Assembly (NCBI GenBank): GCA_025517485.1
Contig: JAOPKB010000001.1
Span: 719,660-783,659, forward strand
Source of the DNA: Natronoglomus mannanivorans
GTDB lineage: Archaea > Halobacteriota > Halobacteria > Halobacteriales > Natrialbaceae
Length of the DNA stretch: 64,000 nucleotides
Reading direction: 5' to 3'
Below the pieces are notes generated by a model. That model did not search any database, was not told where the DNA came from, and worked only from the letters and a program-made list of their open reading frames with translations. Both the position numbers and the translations under genes were made by a program. Every line of letters starts with the position of its first letter. Within the stretch, counting starts at the first letter, position 1. Shown one piece after another: positions 25,212-33,922 of the stretch.

Positions 25212-26378
25212 TTAATTATTAGACGAGGTGCACCTGTTACACCGAAGTGAGTCTTTGATAGTCTTTAGAGGATTCTCTGCGGAGAACTCTCGATTACATG
25301 ACGAACACCGTACGTCATCAGTGATTCCGATACCACTTCCGTATCCGACGGTGACTGTGCGGGTCACTCCTTCTTCATTCAATTCAATGTCGATTTCCCC
25401 TCGTTCATATTCGACCTCAGTTATTGTGAGAGGATTCACCCGGACATCCAGTGCATGCCGATTGCGAATTTCTTGCTGCTTCTGAGGAAATCCTTGGTCT
25501 CGCTGTTCGTGCAGATCACTTAATTCGGAAGCAACCTCCTCGTACTCTGCTTTGATCTCTTTTCGCTCTTTTAGCGCCTCTACGCGATCATCTTGGTCAC
25601 CACCGTTGATCGCTTCACTTAGTTTGTCGATTTTCGAGGATAGTTTCGAGCGTTCCTCTTCCAGTTCCTCGATACGCTGTTGTTGCAGTTGGCGGTACTC
25701 TTCAACTTCTGCGTCCGCAGCTCTGGATGCCTCGTTGTGAACTTCGTCAATCTCAGTCTGGACTTCCTCCATTAACTGATTCCGGGCTGCGTCGAGAAGT
25801 GATCGTGCGTCTGCGTCCGCTAATGACGATTGAGAGGCCGTGGATGTCGTATTCGTTGTCATCGACGTCATTCGGAGAAACGTATCTCCCAGCTCAGGTA
25901 GATTCTCCTCCGAGCGGTGATCTATGGCAATGGCCCGAAGGAACTCCTGTTGATACTCACTAACAGTCTCGATACTCAGTTGGTAGAGCACGACAACTGC
26001 CGTTCGGTCGTAATACGGCGTGAATCGGGCGTCTGTTACTTCGACATCATTTGCTTGCAGCCACTGTGGAACCTCTACTTCGGTTTGATTGGTTTCTATC
26101 GACAGTTTCCCGGTGGGGCGACGTTCACTCGCTTCTCTGAGTATCCGTTGGAGAAACTCGCTCTCTGGATGAAGGGGCTCTCCAGTAGCGTCCCCTTCGA
26201 GACCGTCCCCACAGAGCAAGGACAGATTCCCAGCCGGTAATTCTGTGTCTTCATTGTCGGGTATCGTAACCTCCCACCTTTCCCCTCGTTTCTCGATGGT
26301 ACTGCCGAGCGACTCTAGGTAGTGTTCAGTAAATGCCTCGACTGCGGACTGTGTAACTGCGAGTGCTGCATCAGTCAT
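25212..26378 (-). CDS. coiled-coil protein with C-terminal zinc ribbon, overlapping the SNF2 gene
   Basis: The 388-residue product has an N-terminal globular region, mid-protein segment FTPYYDRTAVVVLYQLSIET, a long coiled coil (about 205-315, LQQQRIEELEEERSKLSSKI and onward), a beta-rich region, and a C-terminal ribbon with CSSC and CNRC. Its ATG lies eight bases inside the 3' end of the upstream helicase gene, so co-translation is likely. It resembles partner proteins seen beside SNF2 helicases in archaeal defence loci, but I know no characterised homologue. A role as a helicase partner or DNA-binding adaptor is inferred from position. The frame upstream of 26,378 is a helicase shadow. Confidence 0.75.
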   Translation of the reverse strand: MTDAALAVTQSAVEAFTEHYLESLGSTIEKRGERWEVTIPDNEDTELPAGNLSLLCGDGLEGDATGEPLHPESEFLQRILREASERRPTGKLSIETNQTEVEVPQWLQANDVEVTDARFTPYYDRTAVVVLYQLSIETVSEYQQEFLRAIAIDHRSEENLPELGDTFLRMTSMTTNTTSTASQSSLADADARSLLDAARNQLMEEVQTEIDEVHNEASRAADAEVEEYRQLQQQRIEELEEERSKLSSKIDKLSEAINGGDQDDRVEALKERKEIKAEYEEVASELSDLHEQRDQGFPQKQQEIRNRHALDVRVNPLTITEVEYERGEIDIELNEEGVTRTVTVGYGSGIGITDDVRCSSCNREFSAENPLKTIKDSLRCNRCTSSNN

Positions 26379-28125
26379 CGCTTTCCCCCAGATCAAAACC
26401 TTCGAAAACGCCACTATTGAACTCCTCCAGTTTGTCAGCGAGTTCGCGTTGCTCCTGCAGATCGACGGCCATCGCATCAAAGTCGTTCTCAAGATCGACT
26501 TCGGAATCAGCGTTCACTAACCGCTCGAAAATTTGGTCTTCGAAGCTTGTCCCCGATTCCTCCAAGCGACTCAAGATCGAGCTCAGTTCTCCAACACTCT
26601 GCTGGAACAGATCGATCTTGTGGTACAACCGTTCCAGTACGTACTCTTCGATCGTGTCTTTCAACGCCATATTGAAGATGAAGACATCCCGCTTCTGCCC
26701 GATTCGATGTATCCGACCGATGCGTTGTTCGACGCGCATGGGGTTCCAAGGCAAATCTAAATTAACCAACATATTACAAAATTGTAAGTTTCGGCCTTCA
26801 CTCATTGCGTCGGTTGAAACGAGAATTCCTCCCTCCTCTTCGAAGTCTTCGACGATCTGCTCCTTCTCGCTGCTTGAGTGCCCGCCGTGGAACGCGTGTG
26901 CTGTGTATCCCTCCGAGACGAGTCTGTCGAGGATCTGCTGTTGGGTTGCTCGGAATTGAGTGAAGACGATGACCCTCCCCATCTCGACGTTGTCGCGGGC
27001 CTCTTCAACGATGTCCAAGAGTCGCTCCTGTTTGGTGACCGTATCGATCTCGTCGATCAGATCCAAGATGGTCTCCAGTTCGTCCGCGTGGGTGAGCTCC
27101 GACTGTTCGTAGAGTCGCTTCTCGATGGTCCGCTTGAGCGCGACCGGGCTGCTGACGACCTCCTTCTGAAGGAGCATCAGTACGAGCTTCTGGCCCTGAT
27201 CTTGACTGTACGCGCCTTTAACGTAATCAGAGACAGCTTGGTAGAGTTCGCGCTCCTTCGTAGTGGGCTCAAACGTCCGTGTGTCAATGGTTCGATCCGT
27301 GAAGTCGATGTCCGTGTCTTCCCGTCGGTTTCGGATCATCACTTTGTTCAACCGATCCTGTAGTTCGTCTCGGTTAACGAGCGTCTCCTGATTGCTATTC
27401 ACGAAGTACTGGTGGAAGACGTCGCGTGTGCCGAACAGTCCGGGGCGAAGTAGCGAGACGACGTTGTACAGGTCCGTCAGTTCGTTCTGTATCGGCGTCG
27501 CCGTCAAGAAGAACGCGTAGTTGTAGGAGAGTCGGTCAATCAGGTCGTAGCGGTCCGTCTCTTCGTTCTTGACGTAGTGTGCCTCGTCGAGTACCAAAAC
27601 ATCCCAGTCGCGGTCGAGGACCGTCTGACGGTGTCGCTCGCTCTTCGCAGTGTCGATGCTCGCAATAATGTAGTCGTGGGCGTCGAAGTCCTCGAATTCG
27701 TCGTCGTAGTTGCAGATGAAGTCCAGTCCGAATTTCTCTCGCAGTTCAGCCTGCCACTGTTTGGCTAACTGTGCGGGAGTGAGGATGAGGACGGATTCGT
27801 CCGTTTCACGGAAGTGCATCTCCTTGAGGATCATTCCGACCTCTATGGTCTTCCCGAGCCCGACCTCGTCTGCGAGGAGGGCCTTCCCGTCCATCTCAAA
27901 GAGGGCGCGGTAGGCTGCATCCACCTGATGTTCGAGTAGCTTTACTGAATTTTCATCCAGCTCTTTCAACGACCGGAGTTCGGAGTCCGGTTGGCCGGCT
28001 TGGAGACGGACAGCCTGGATACTCTGTAGATGGTCTCCCTCGGTGCCGTCCTCAGACAGCGAATCGAGAAGATCGTCGGCAGATTCGTGTGTGACCTCGA
28101 CATCCACGAGGTCGTATCCGCTCAT
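26371..28125 (-). CDS. SNF2-family helicase/ATPase
   Basis: A 584-residue superfamily 2 protein starting at ATG 28,125 (MSGYDLVDVEV). Motifs run in order: Q-like HQVDAAYRALFEMDGKALLA, motif I DEVGLGKTIEVGMIL, Ia ILTPAQLAKQWQ, II LVLDEAHYV, III FLTATPIQN, IV VIVFTQFRAT, V STDAMSEGRNLQFCNMLVN, and VI QRIGRIHRIGQ. It is a DNA translocase of the COG0553 type, close to those in DISARM- and BREX-related clusters. The gene is divergent from the DUF499 ATPase gene and overlaps the zinc-ribbon gene. A nuclease domain is not visible. Confidence 0.93.
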   Translation of the reverse strand: MSGYDLVDVEVTHESADDLLDSLSEDGTEGDHLQSIQAVRLQAGQPDSELRSLKELDENSVKLLEHQVDAAYRALFEMDGKALLADEVGLGKTIEVGMILKEMHFRETDESVLILTPAQLAKQWQAELREKFGLDFICNYDDEFEDFDAHDYIIASIDTAKSERHRQTVLDRDWDVLVLDEAHYVKNEETDRYDLIDRLSYNYAFFLTATPIQNELTDLYNVVSLLRPGLFGTRDVFHQYFVNSNQETLVNRDELQDRLNKVMIRNRREDTDIDFTDRTIDTRTFEPTTKERELYQAVSDYVKGAYSQDQGQKLVLMLLQKEVVSSPVALKRTIEKRLYEQSELTHADELETILDLIDEIDTVTKQERLLDIVEEARDNVEMGRVIVFTQFRATQQQILDRLVSEGYTAHAFHGGHSSSEKEQIVEDFEEEGGILVSTDAMSEGRNLQFCNMLVNLDLPWNPMRVEQRIGRIHRIGQKRDVFIFNMALKDTIEEYVLERLYHKIDLFQQSVGELSSILSRLEESGTSFEDQIFERLVNADSEVDLENDFDAMAVDLQEQRELADKLEEFNSGVFEGFDLGESDD

Positions 28126-28270
28126 ACGTTCGTAGAAACAGGTGTGCGTGAAATACGTTTTGCGACCGACAGCCGTGGATCGGTACACAGTACTGTTGTT
28201 GCGCCTCGTACGGTGTTCAACGGGACCATAGTGTTTATTGGGTGCCACTGAGGTGTGTTTAAGCATCAAG
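28126..28270. promoter_or_regulatory. divergent promoter region between SNF2 and DUF499 genes
   Basis: Both starts face away from these 145 bases. For the rightward gene a TTTATTG element lies about 32-38 bases before ATG 28,271. The divergent arrangement suggests co-regulation of the two arms. Confidence 0.45.
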
Positions 28271-31200
28271 ATGGCACAGTCAGGATCCTTATCGAACACC
28301 CTCGAAGACACGGTGACTCTCAGCCGCGAGCTTCGGGAAGAAGGGCAGATCGACGGGCAGGTAAAACTCTACAACGTTGACGACGATGACGAATTCGAGT
28401 CTGACGCGCAACTCTTCTTCGAGCGGACGCTGATGACGCAGGGCCTTCGAGAGGCTTTCTCGATCCTCCGTGATTCGTTAACCGGCGACGATCCACGCGG
28501 GACGCATATCCTCTACGGGCCGTACGGCAGTGGGAAGTCGCACCAAATGGTGGCGCTGTACCACTGTTTCGACGATCCCACGGCAGCAGGTGTGTGGGCG
28601 AGTGATTCGGTTGAGGGGTTCGACTCCGCGCTTCCAGAGTCCGCGACACCGATCACGGTTGCGATGCAGAACGAACAGTACGAGTTCCTCTGGGAACCGT
28701 TCTTCGAGGCGCTCGATTACGATCCTGGAACGTTCAAATCGGGTGGATATCCCGACATGCAGACGATTCAGGAGGCCGTCGGCGACGACACGGTCGCGTT
28801 CTTCGTGGACGAACTGGAGGACTGGTTTGACACGCTGCAGGGCGACCGCAAGAGCGCGAACAAGGCGTTCCTCCAGTCGCTGCTCGAATCGACGGCGCTC
28901 TCGGATCTCGAACTCTACACCATCGTCTCGGTGCTCCGTGAAGGCTCCGAAGTCCACGACATCCTGAATCGGGAACAGGCGGTTGAGGTCAATATGAACA
29001 ATCAGGTGGACAAGCGCGAAGTCCTCCGACACCGCCTGATCGAGTCCGTAGACGAGGGTGCAGCCCGAGAGATCGTCAACGGGTACTTCGACGCATATGA
29101 CCAAGCCGATGGGCACGTCGATCTGCCCGACGACTTGCTGTCGGAGATGCACGACCTCTATCCGTTCCACCCTGTGCTTCTGGACGCGCTTGAGACGCGC
29201 TACTACGCCGATGAGGGCAACCAGAACACGCGAGGGATGATCTACCTCTTCTCGAAGGTCCTCTTGCAGATGCAGGATCAGACGGACCTGATCACGCACG
29301 GGGACATCGACGCCATCGAGTTCGAAGACGAACTGGCGAAGATCAACTACGAACGACTGAACGCCGCCACCGGAGACATAAAAAGCCGTATTGACACCGA
29401 TGAAGTGCCTCACGGTCGCCGCATCCTGAACACGATTCTCCTGTACTCGCTGAAGCCCAGCGAAGGCGAGGGCGCGGAGGTCTCGGAGATCGTGATGGGT
29501 GCCTACCAGACAGGTGACCTCGTCTCCGACGTCGTCCTCAATCTCGAACGGTTGCACGGCGTCGCGTGGCACCTCCACAAGCTGAACGGGAAATACGCCA
29601 TCCGGGACCGACAGAACCCCAACGCGCTCATCCGGAACGCAGCCGTGGACGTATCGGAGACGTCGGCAAAGGCCGAGATCGCGGACTTCATCACGGATAT
29701 TTTCGGCTCGAACGCGTACCCGGTCGGGTTCCGGACGAACGACATGCGAGACATCCCGGACGACCGCGACGTCAAAGTCGTCGTAAAGGACAGCCAGTGG
29801 AGCCAGGAGCAAGTGAAGAAAGTCATCACCAACGATGGCCGCGGGCGCGAGTGGCGCAACACGCTCGTGTTCGTCCAACCTTCGGGCGACAAGGCCATCG
29901 AGTCCGGCACACGCTACATCGATAAGGCGCGGTATATCGAGGGTGCGCGGCAGGTACTCGCGGACGAGTCGCTCGACGACGAAATCCGCACGTCGATACA
30001 GGGGATGCGAGAGCAGGAGGAGAACGAACTCCGCGAAGAACTCCAACTCCTGTACGGAGAGGTGATTGACGGGGACAACCTGTTAGATGACAACGAGTGG
30101 GCGAAAGTGGAGCCGATGGACCTCGATGTCTTCGTCCTCGACGACGCCGAACTCGACGCGACGAATATCGGGGATTCAGCGGCTGCTGACCCGTTCGATC
30201 TTCAATCACACGTCTGGGACATCGCTGAAGACCTCCTGGATCGACGCGGAGAAATCTCTGTCGAAGACATCTACGAACAGTTCCTCCGTGACCCGGAGTT
30301 CCCGATTCCCGGGAGCGCGAACGACGTGTTGAACGCGACAGTCGAAGCGCTCGATGGGAAGCCGGTACTGGCACGTGACTCGGGCGGGTTCCGTGACGAT
30401 CTCTCCGGCAGCTCGCTCGATACCGTGCTCGTCCAACAGGACGACGTGGACGTGTGGGGCGTCGATGACGTTGAACAGGAGCTACGCCAGCGCTTCGGGA
30501 GCGGGACGACCGCGCTCGATATTGGCGACTTCGAGCTGGAGCTCGTTGAAGATGGCGAGATCTGGATCGACGGCGACAGCCACGACGTCGTGATGCGGGC
30601 CATCGGTCGTCTGAACCGCGAGGATCAGTACGTAATCGTGCGCGGCAACGAGATCCTCGATAAGCCGCAGTCCGACGCGACGCTCCGCGACGTCGGCGGT
30701 GCGGAGGTCGTCGGTGCGTCGTCCCTCGTGGACCGAATCGAAGCGCACATCGACGACGACGGCTACGCGAACCTTGACACGATCATCGGCGAAATTCGTG
30801 CGGACGAAGCGGTGTTCCTCCCGCCGGACGAGACCGAGTCGGTCGCCCGCGAGGCGGTCAACGAGTTCCTCGTAGACGACTACGTGCTGGAGGCGGGCGG
30901 CAGGTATCTGGCGTCGCTGGGCGACCGTGAGCCGACGACGGTGAAGATCGTCCCGACGGTGTCGGACCGGATTGGTGACCAGATACTCTCGTACATCGAG
31001 GATCTGGATCCGGGTGACCAGTTCACCGTGAACAAGGTTACCGACCGCTTCGACGACAGCGTCACTGAGTATATGGTGCGGACGTACCTGCTGGAGAACA
31101 TCGGGAAGGACGAGGAGCCGGAGTACGTGGTTAACACGACCGGGTCGGACAAGGCCTCGGACTGGGTGCCCGGTTATCCGTTCCGGAAGGCCGATACGGA

Positions 31201-31486
31201 GGCGGACACGTGGCGCTTCGAATACAACGGTGACGACGTCGCCGCGATGCGGAGCAAGTGGCGGAACAACCACCAGACGGGGAGCGTCGAATACGGCGAC
31301 GTCACATTTATGCTGCCCGACAGGGAGGGTGTTCCCGGTGCTCTTCAGGGGACTGCCGACGTCGAGCGCACGCAGGTCAGCTTGACGTTGCGATCCGAAC
31401 AGGACTACACGAAGGTGCAGGACCTCTTCGAGCGGATGCCGGAAGAGGCATCGAGTCTGAAGATCGAGATCAGCTTCCAGAAATAG
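28271..31486 (+). CDS. large DUF499 AAA+ ATPase (COG1483, BrxC/PglY-like)
   Basis: The 1,071-residue product starts at ATG 28,271; a TTG 33 bases upstream is in frame but unlikely. It has a Walker A ILYGPYGSGKSHQMVAL (about 80-95), Walker B AFFVDELEDW (about 176-185) and the DUF499 core to about residue 600, including LYPFHPVLLDALETRYYADE. The C-terminal half has winged-helix-like repeats, and it ends LEIEISFQK-like. DUF499 ATPases include BrxC/PglY of BREX systems. It probably acts as the energising or sensing ATPase of the defence locus, with the methylase at 36,190 as the original next gene. No PglZ is present. Confidence 0.9.
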   Translation: MAQSGSLSNTLEDTVTLSRELREEGQIDGQVKLYNVDDDDEFESDAQLFFERTLMTQGLREAFSILRDSLTGDDPRGTHILYGPYGSGKSHQMVALYHCFDDPTAAGVWASDSVEGFDSALPESATPITVAMQNEQYEFLWEPFFEALDYDPGTFKSGGYPDMQTIQEAVGDDTVAFFVDELEDWFDTLQGDRKSANKAFLQSLLESTALSDLELYTIVSVLREGSEVHDILNREQAVEVNMNNQVDKREVLRHRLIESVDEGAAREIVNGYFDAYDQADGHVDLPDDLLSEMHDLYPFHPVLLDALETRYYADEGNQNTRGMIYLFSKVLLQMQDQTDLITHGDIDAIEFEDELAKINYERLNAATGDIKSRIDTDEVPHGRRILNTILLYSLKPSEGEGAEVSEIVMGAYQTGDLVSDVVLNLERLHGVAWHLHKLNGKYAIRDRQNPNALIRNAAVDVSETSAKAEIADFITDIFGSNAYPVGFRTNDMRDIPDDRDVKVVVKDSQWSQEQVKKVITNDGRGREWRNTLVFVQPSGDKAIESGTRYIDKARYIEGARQVLADESLDDEIRTSIQGMREQEENELREELQLLYGEVIDGDNLLDDNEWAKVEPMDLDVFVLDDAELDATNIGDSAAADPFDLQSHVWDIAEDLLDRRGEISVEDIYEQFLRDPEFPIPGSANDVLNATVEALDGKPVLARDSGGFRDDLSGSSLDTVLVQQDDVDVWGVDDVEQELRQRFGSGTTALDIGDFELELVEDGEIWIDGDSHDVVMRAIGRLNREDQYVIVRGNEILDKPQSDATLRDVGGAEVVGASSLVDRIEAHIDDDGYANLDTIIGEIRADEAVFLPPDETESVAREAVNEFLVDDYVLEAGGRYLASLGDREPTTVKIVPTVSDRIGDQILSYIEDLDPGDQFTVNKVTDRFDDSVTEYMVRTYLLENIGKDEEPEYVVNTTGSDKASDWVPGYPFRKADTEADTWRFEYNGDDVAAMRSKWRNNHQTGSVEYGDVTFMLPDREGVPGALQGTADVERTQVSLTLRSEQDYTKVQDLFERMPEEASSLKIEISFQK

Positions 31487-31558
31487 AACACCAGTCACAG
31501 GCTCAACGGCCGACATGAGTCTGGTGAAACCTTCTGTTGTGTTCACCGGAGAATATCG

Positions 31559-31879
31559 TCACCTCTCGAATTTGTCTTTTATATCTGCTTGAATTATGGC
31601 CCCATCTCCTCGAATACACAACTCTCCAATTTTTCTACCAGCCTTAGTCGCGTACCGTTTATCCACGCTATCTTCACACTCTGATTTTACGTAATCAATT
31701 GCATCAGTCCCTACCCCTAGTGGAGCATTGACGCTGAGTCTGGCTTTCCCTCTTAATTGAGTGAGGTTGATATCAAACGTTACAGTATCTGTGTCAGAGA
31801 CATTCTCAAAAACGTCTTGATCATTAGAGACAGAATCTAATATCGTGTTAGCCGCGGTTTCCCCTTTGTTATTTCCCAT
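31559..31879 (-). CDS. uncharacterised 106-residue protein
   Basis: A lower-GC gene in the insert. The protein begins MGNNKGETAANTILD, has a strand-rich middle (TVTFDINLTQLRGKARLSVN), and a basic C-terminus (KAGRKIGELCIRGDGAIIQA). I recognise no family. It is the first gene of the insert between the DUF499 gene and the DUF499 relic and is transcribed leftward. Composition supports a different origin from the DUF499 gene. Confidence 0.6.
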   Translation of the reverse strand: MGNNKGETAANTILDSVSNDQDVFENVSDTDTVTFDINLTQLRGKARLSVNAPLGVGTDAIDYVKSECEDSVDKRYATKAGRKIGELCIRGDGAIIQADIKDKFER

Positions 31880-32020
31880 ATCTAACTTACTATGTGCTGT
31901 TAGTAAAACGCTCGTAATCTCGTTAAATCGGCGGCCAACAATACTCGTCTTCGGGTCCGTGGCTCGACAATCAATAAATAAACTCGAATCGGTTCTCAGT
32001 CAAGGAAGCTAGGTATTTAC

Positions 32021-32119
32021 CGTGAGATTCGGACAGGACTACACGAAAGTGCCAGCCCGTTCCAGCGGATACCAAAAGAGGCGTCGAGGCTAAAGATCGT
32101 GATCAACTTCCAGAAGTAA
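32021..32119 (+). pseudogene. frameshifted relic of the 3' end of a DUF499 gene
   Basis: This stretch closely matches the last ~100 bases of the intact gene at 31,389-31,486. Both contain GGACTACACGAA, both go through AGCGGAT--C and AAGAGGC, and both end in AACTTCCAGAA- or AGCTTCCAGAA-type tails. The relic would encode GQDYTKV and the end KIVINFQK, but it has one base fewer in between, so the frame breaks. It must be the remnant of a second DUF499 gene copy. Confidence 0.85.
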
Positions 32120-32151
32120 CTACGTACCAGCAAAGCGGCGTGAAATCCGCG

Positions 32152-33714
32152 TCAGCGGTCATTCCACTTTCTCATAAACTGCTTTACTGACCCAGCCAAG
32201 TCCGGTATCTGTGGATCTTCGGCGTTGATCTCTCGCGCTTCAATCCAACTACTGAAACTTCGATTCATCAAGTTCCCCGCTTCGACGACCGTGTAGGGGT
32301 TCTTATACACAGGTCTAAACTCCGGAATCTTGTGATACTGGTGTAGAGGATTATGACACGTAACTAAATTCGCTTTGTCCATCGTATTCCATTGGCCATG
32401 TACTGCAGCGCTGTACTGCTGGAAACGCATATCGTAGACATCCTTACAGTCAGCTTCCTGAGCGAGTTCTCTGGTGTTTTTATCCGCCCAGTGACCAACA
32501 TCTACCGGCAGCAGGTACATCGCTCTCTGTGTCTCAATCTTCCTCTCTAAGTCATCTAATCCCTGTTCGAGGTCCCCCACCTCTTCATTTGGAAATTCAG
32601 AGGCCACGTTCTTGGAATGCTCCAGTAGTAGCTTCTCTTGGCCGAGACCATACTCAATGAAATCCTGGTAATCACTACGATCACCCTCTTGACTGAGCCA
32701 CTCCAGCGTGATATGCGTCTCAGCCATACACCGAAGGATGATACTGCCGATGTCGTGTGACCACATTGCCGGAGTCCCTGCAAGGGATGTGGCCAAGTTA
32801 ACCTGTCTCAGAAGTAGACCGTCCAGTACCTCGTGTTTTCCGGTGAACTCCGCATCATGCTTCGCATTCCACCAAAGATCCAGTAGAGTGGTTCGAAGCT
32901 CTGTCTCGTACTCATGCCCGATTGCCGCGAGATTCTGAAAGAACTCCTGGTCGGGATGCGTGCCCTGTTCCTCCGCTTCTTTGTCCTCCTGCGGAAAGAT
33001 GCATTCTGTTATCTCGAAGCCCCTCTGCCAGAATCGACGAGCCCAGTCACTCTGGTTCTCTTCAGCCTCATTTGAGGCATTAGTCGCTTTGGTCGATGCT
33101 CTTACTACCGAGGCTAACTCCCTTGATTTCTCCGTATCTGGGTATCGAAACACCTCGTTGATATCCGCAAGAGGACTATCCGGAGAAATCATCTTTCCAC
33201 CTGTTGCCATCAGAGTTCCGACGAAAATACCCTGAACGTACGTGGAAAGGTGAGACCGTCGGTCCGAAAGTTCATTCACGATCTCAGCCAGATAGCCGAG
33301 GTGGTGATCTTCTTCCGGTGGTGTTTCATCAAAGAGTGACGCCTTGGGATACGACGGATAGTGGGCAATGAGTGGCTCTAAGCCGTGAAAAAGGTCCTCA
33401 AGGACATCGTCATCCAATGCCTCTTTCAGGCTACTGAATTCAGAGGGTGAGAATTCATCGTAGTCGCTGGAAAGAACGAAATCACCTCCATCATGAATCT
33501 CCTGTGCCTCCTCTGCGCAAGCGATAGCGATATCTACTGTCCGCTTTCCACCGACAGCATCGTACATTAACGCGATCCAGAGGAAGTCAGGCATTCGCTC
33601 ACGTGCCCACCGTACCATCTGCATCGATCCCCCAACAGAATCAACGAGGGGTGGGACGAGGATCGTCCGTTGCCACCGGTGATCGCCTAAAATCTCGTCT
33701 TTATCATCAGCCAT
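32152..33714 (-). CDS. DUF5677-like domain protein
   Basis: The 520-residue protein has the block IILRCMAETHITLEWLSQEG in its middle and later QQYSAAVHGQWNTMDKANLV with a conserved histidine. Together these resemble the helical DUF5677 family, found next to mobile and defence genes. The N-terminal 150 residues (TILVPPLVDSVGGSMQMVRW) are less characteristic. No enzymatic motif is obvious. It is transcribed toward the DUF499 relic and belongs to the lower-GC insert. Function is unknown; a role as an effector or regulator in defence is speculation. Confidence 0.75.
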   Translation of the reverse strand: MADDKDEILGDHRWQRTILVPPLVDSVGGSMQMVRWARERMPDFLWIALMYDAVGGKRTVDIAIACAEEAQEIHDGGDFVLSSDYDEFSPSEFSSLKEALDDDVLEDLFHGLEPLIAHYPSYPKASLFDETPPEEDHHLGYLAEIVNELSDRRSHLSTYVQGIFVGTLMATGGKMISPDSPLADINEVFRYPDTEKSRELASVVRASTKATNASNEAEENQSDWARRFWQRGFEITECIFPQEDKEAEEQGTHPDQEFFQNLAAIGHEYETELRTTLLDLWWNAKHDAEFTGKHEVLDGLLLRQVNLATSLAGTPAMWSHDIGSIILRCMAETHITLEWLSQEGDRSDYQDFIEYGLGQEKLLLEHSKNVASEFPNEEVGDLEQGLDDLERKIETQRAMYLLPVDVGHWADKNTRELAQEADCKDVYDMRFQQYSAAVHGQWNTMDKANLVTCHNPLHQYHKIPEFRPVYKNPYTVVEAGNLMNRSFSSWIEAREINAEDPQIPDLAGSVKQFMRKWNDR

Positions 33715-33738
33715 AGAGGCATAAGTGTGTCAGTTGAA

Positions 33739-33748
33739 ATAAAGCGTG
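33739..33748 (-). promoter_or_regulatory. TATA box of the DUF5677-like gene
   Basis: On the minus strand GCTTTATTTC lies about 25-35 bases before ATG 33,714. Confidence 0.5.
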
Positions 33749-33887
33749 AGGGAACCGACTATCACTGATTTCCCAATGATAGCCCCTGTTTCCTATCTCC
33801 TGACGCACTCACGAACGTTTAATCGGGATTACTGTTATTGGGTATCTCAGCGCTCATCTGGCCGATCGCTGTGATGGAGGACCCACA

Positions 33888-33894
33888 CTTATAC
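33888..33894 (+). promoter_or_regulatory. TATA box of the HNH endonuclease gene
   Basis: CTTATAC is 29-35 bases before ATG 33,923, consistent with a leaderless transcript. Confidence 0.55.
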
Positions 33895-33922
33895 GGCCTC
33901 TTCATAATGATATCTACATAAT

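Noticed and set aside
28478..30046. 522-residue leftward frame opposite the DUF499 gene
   Set aside because: Antisense of a strongly coding plus-strand gene.
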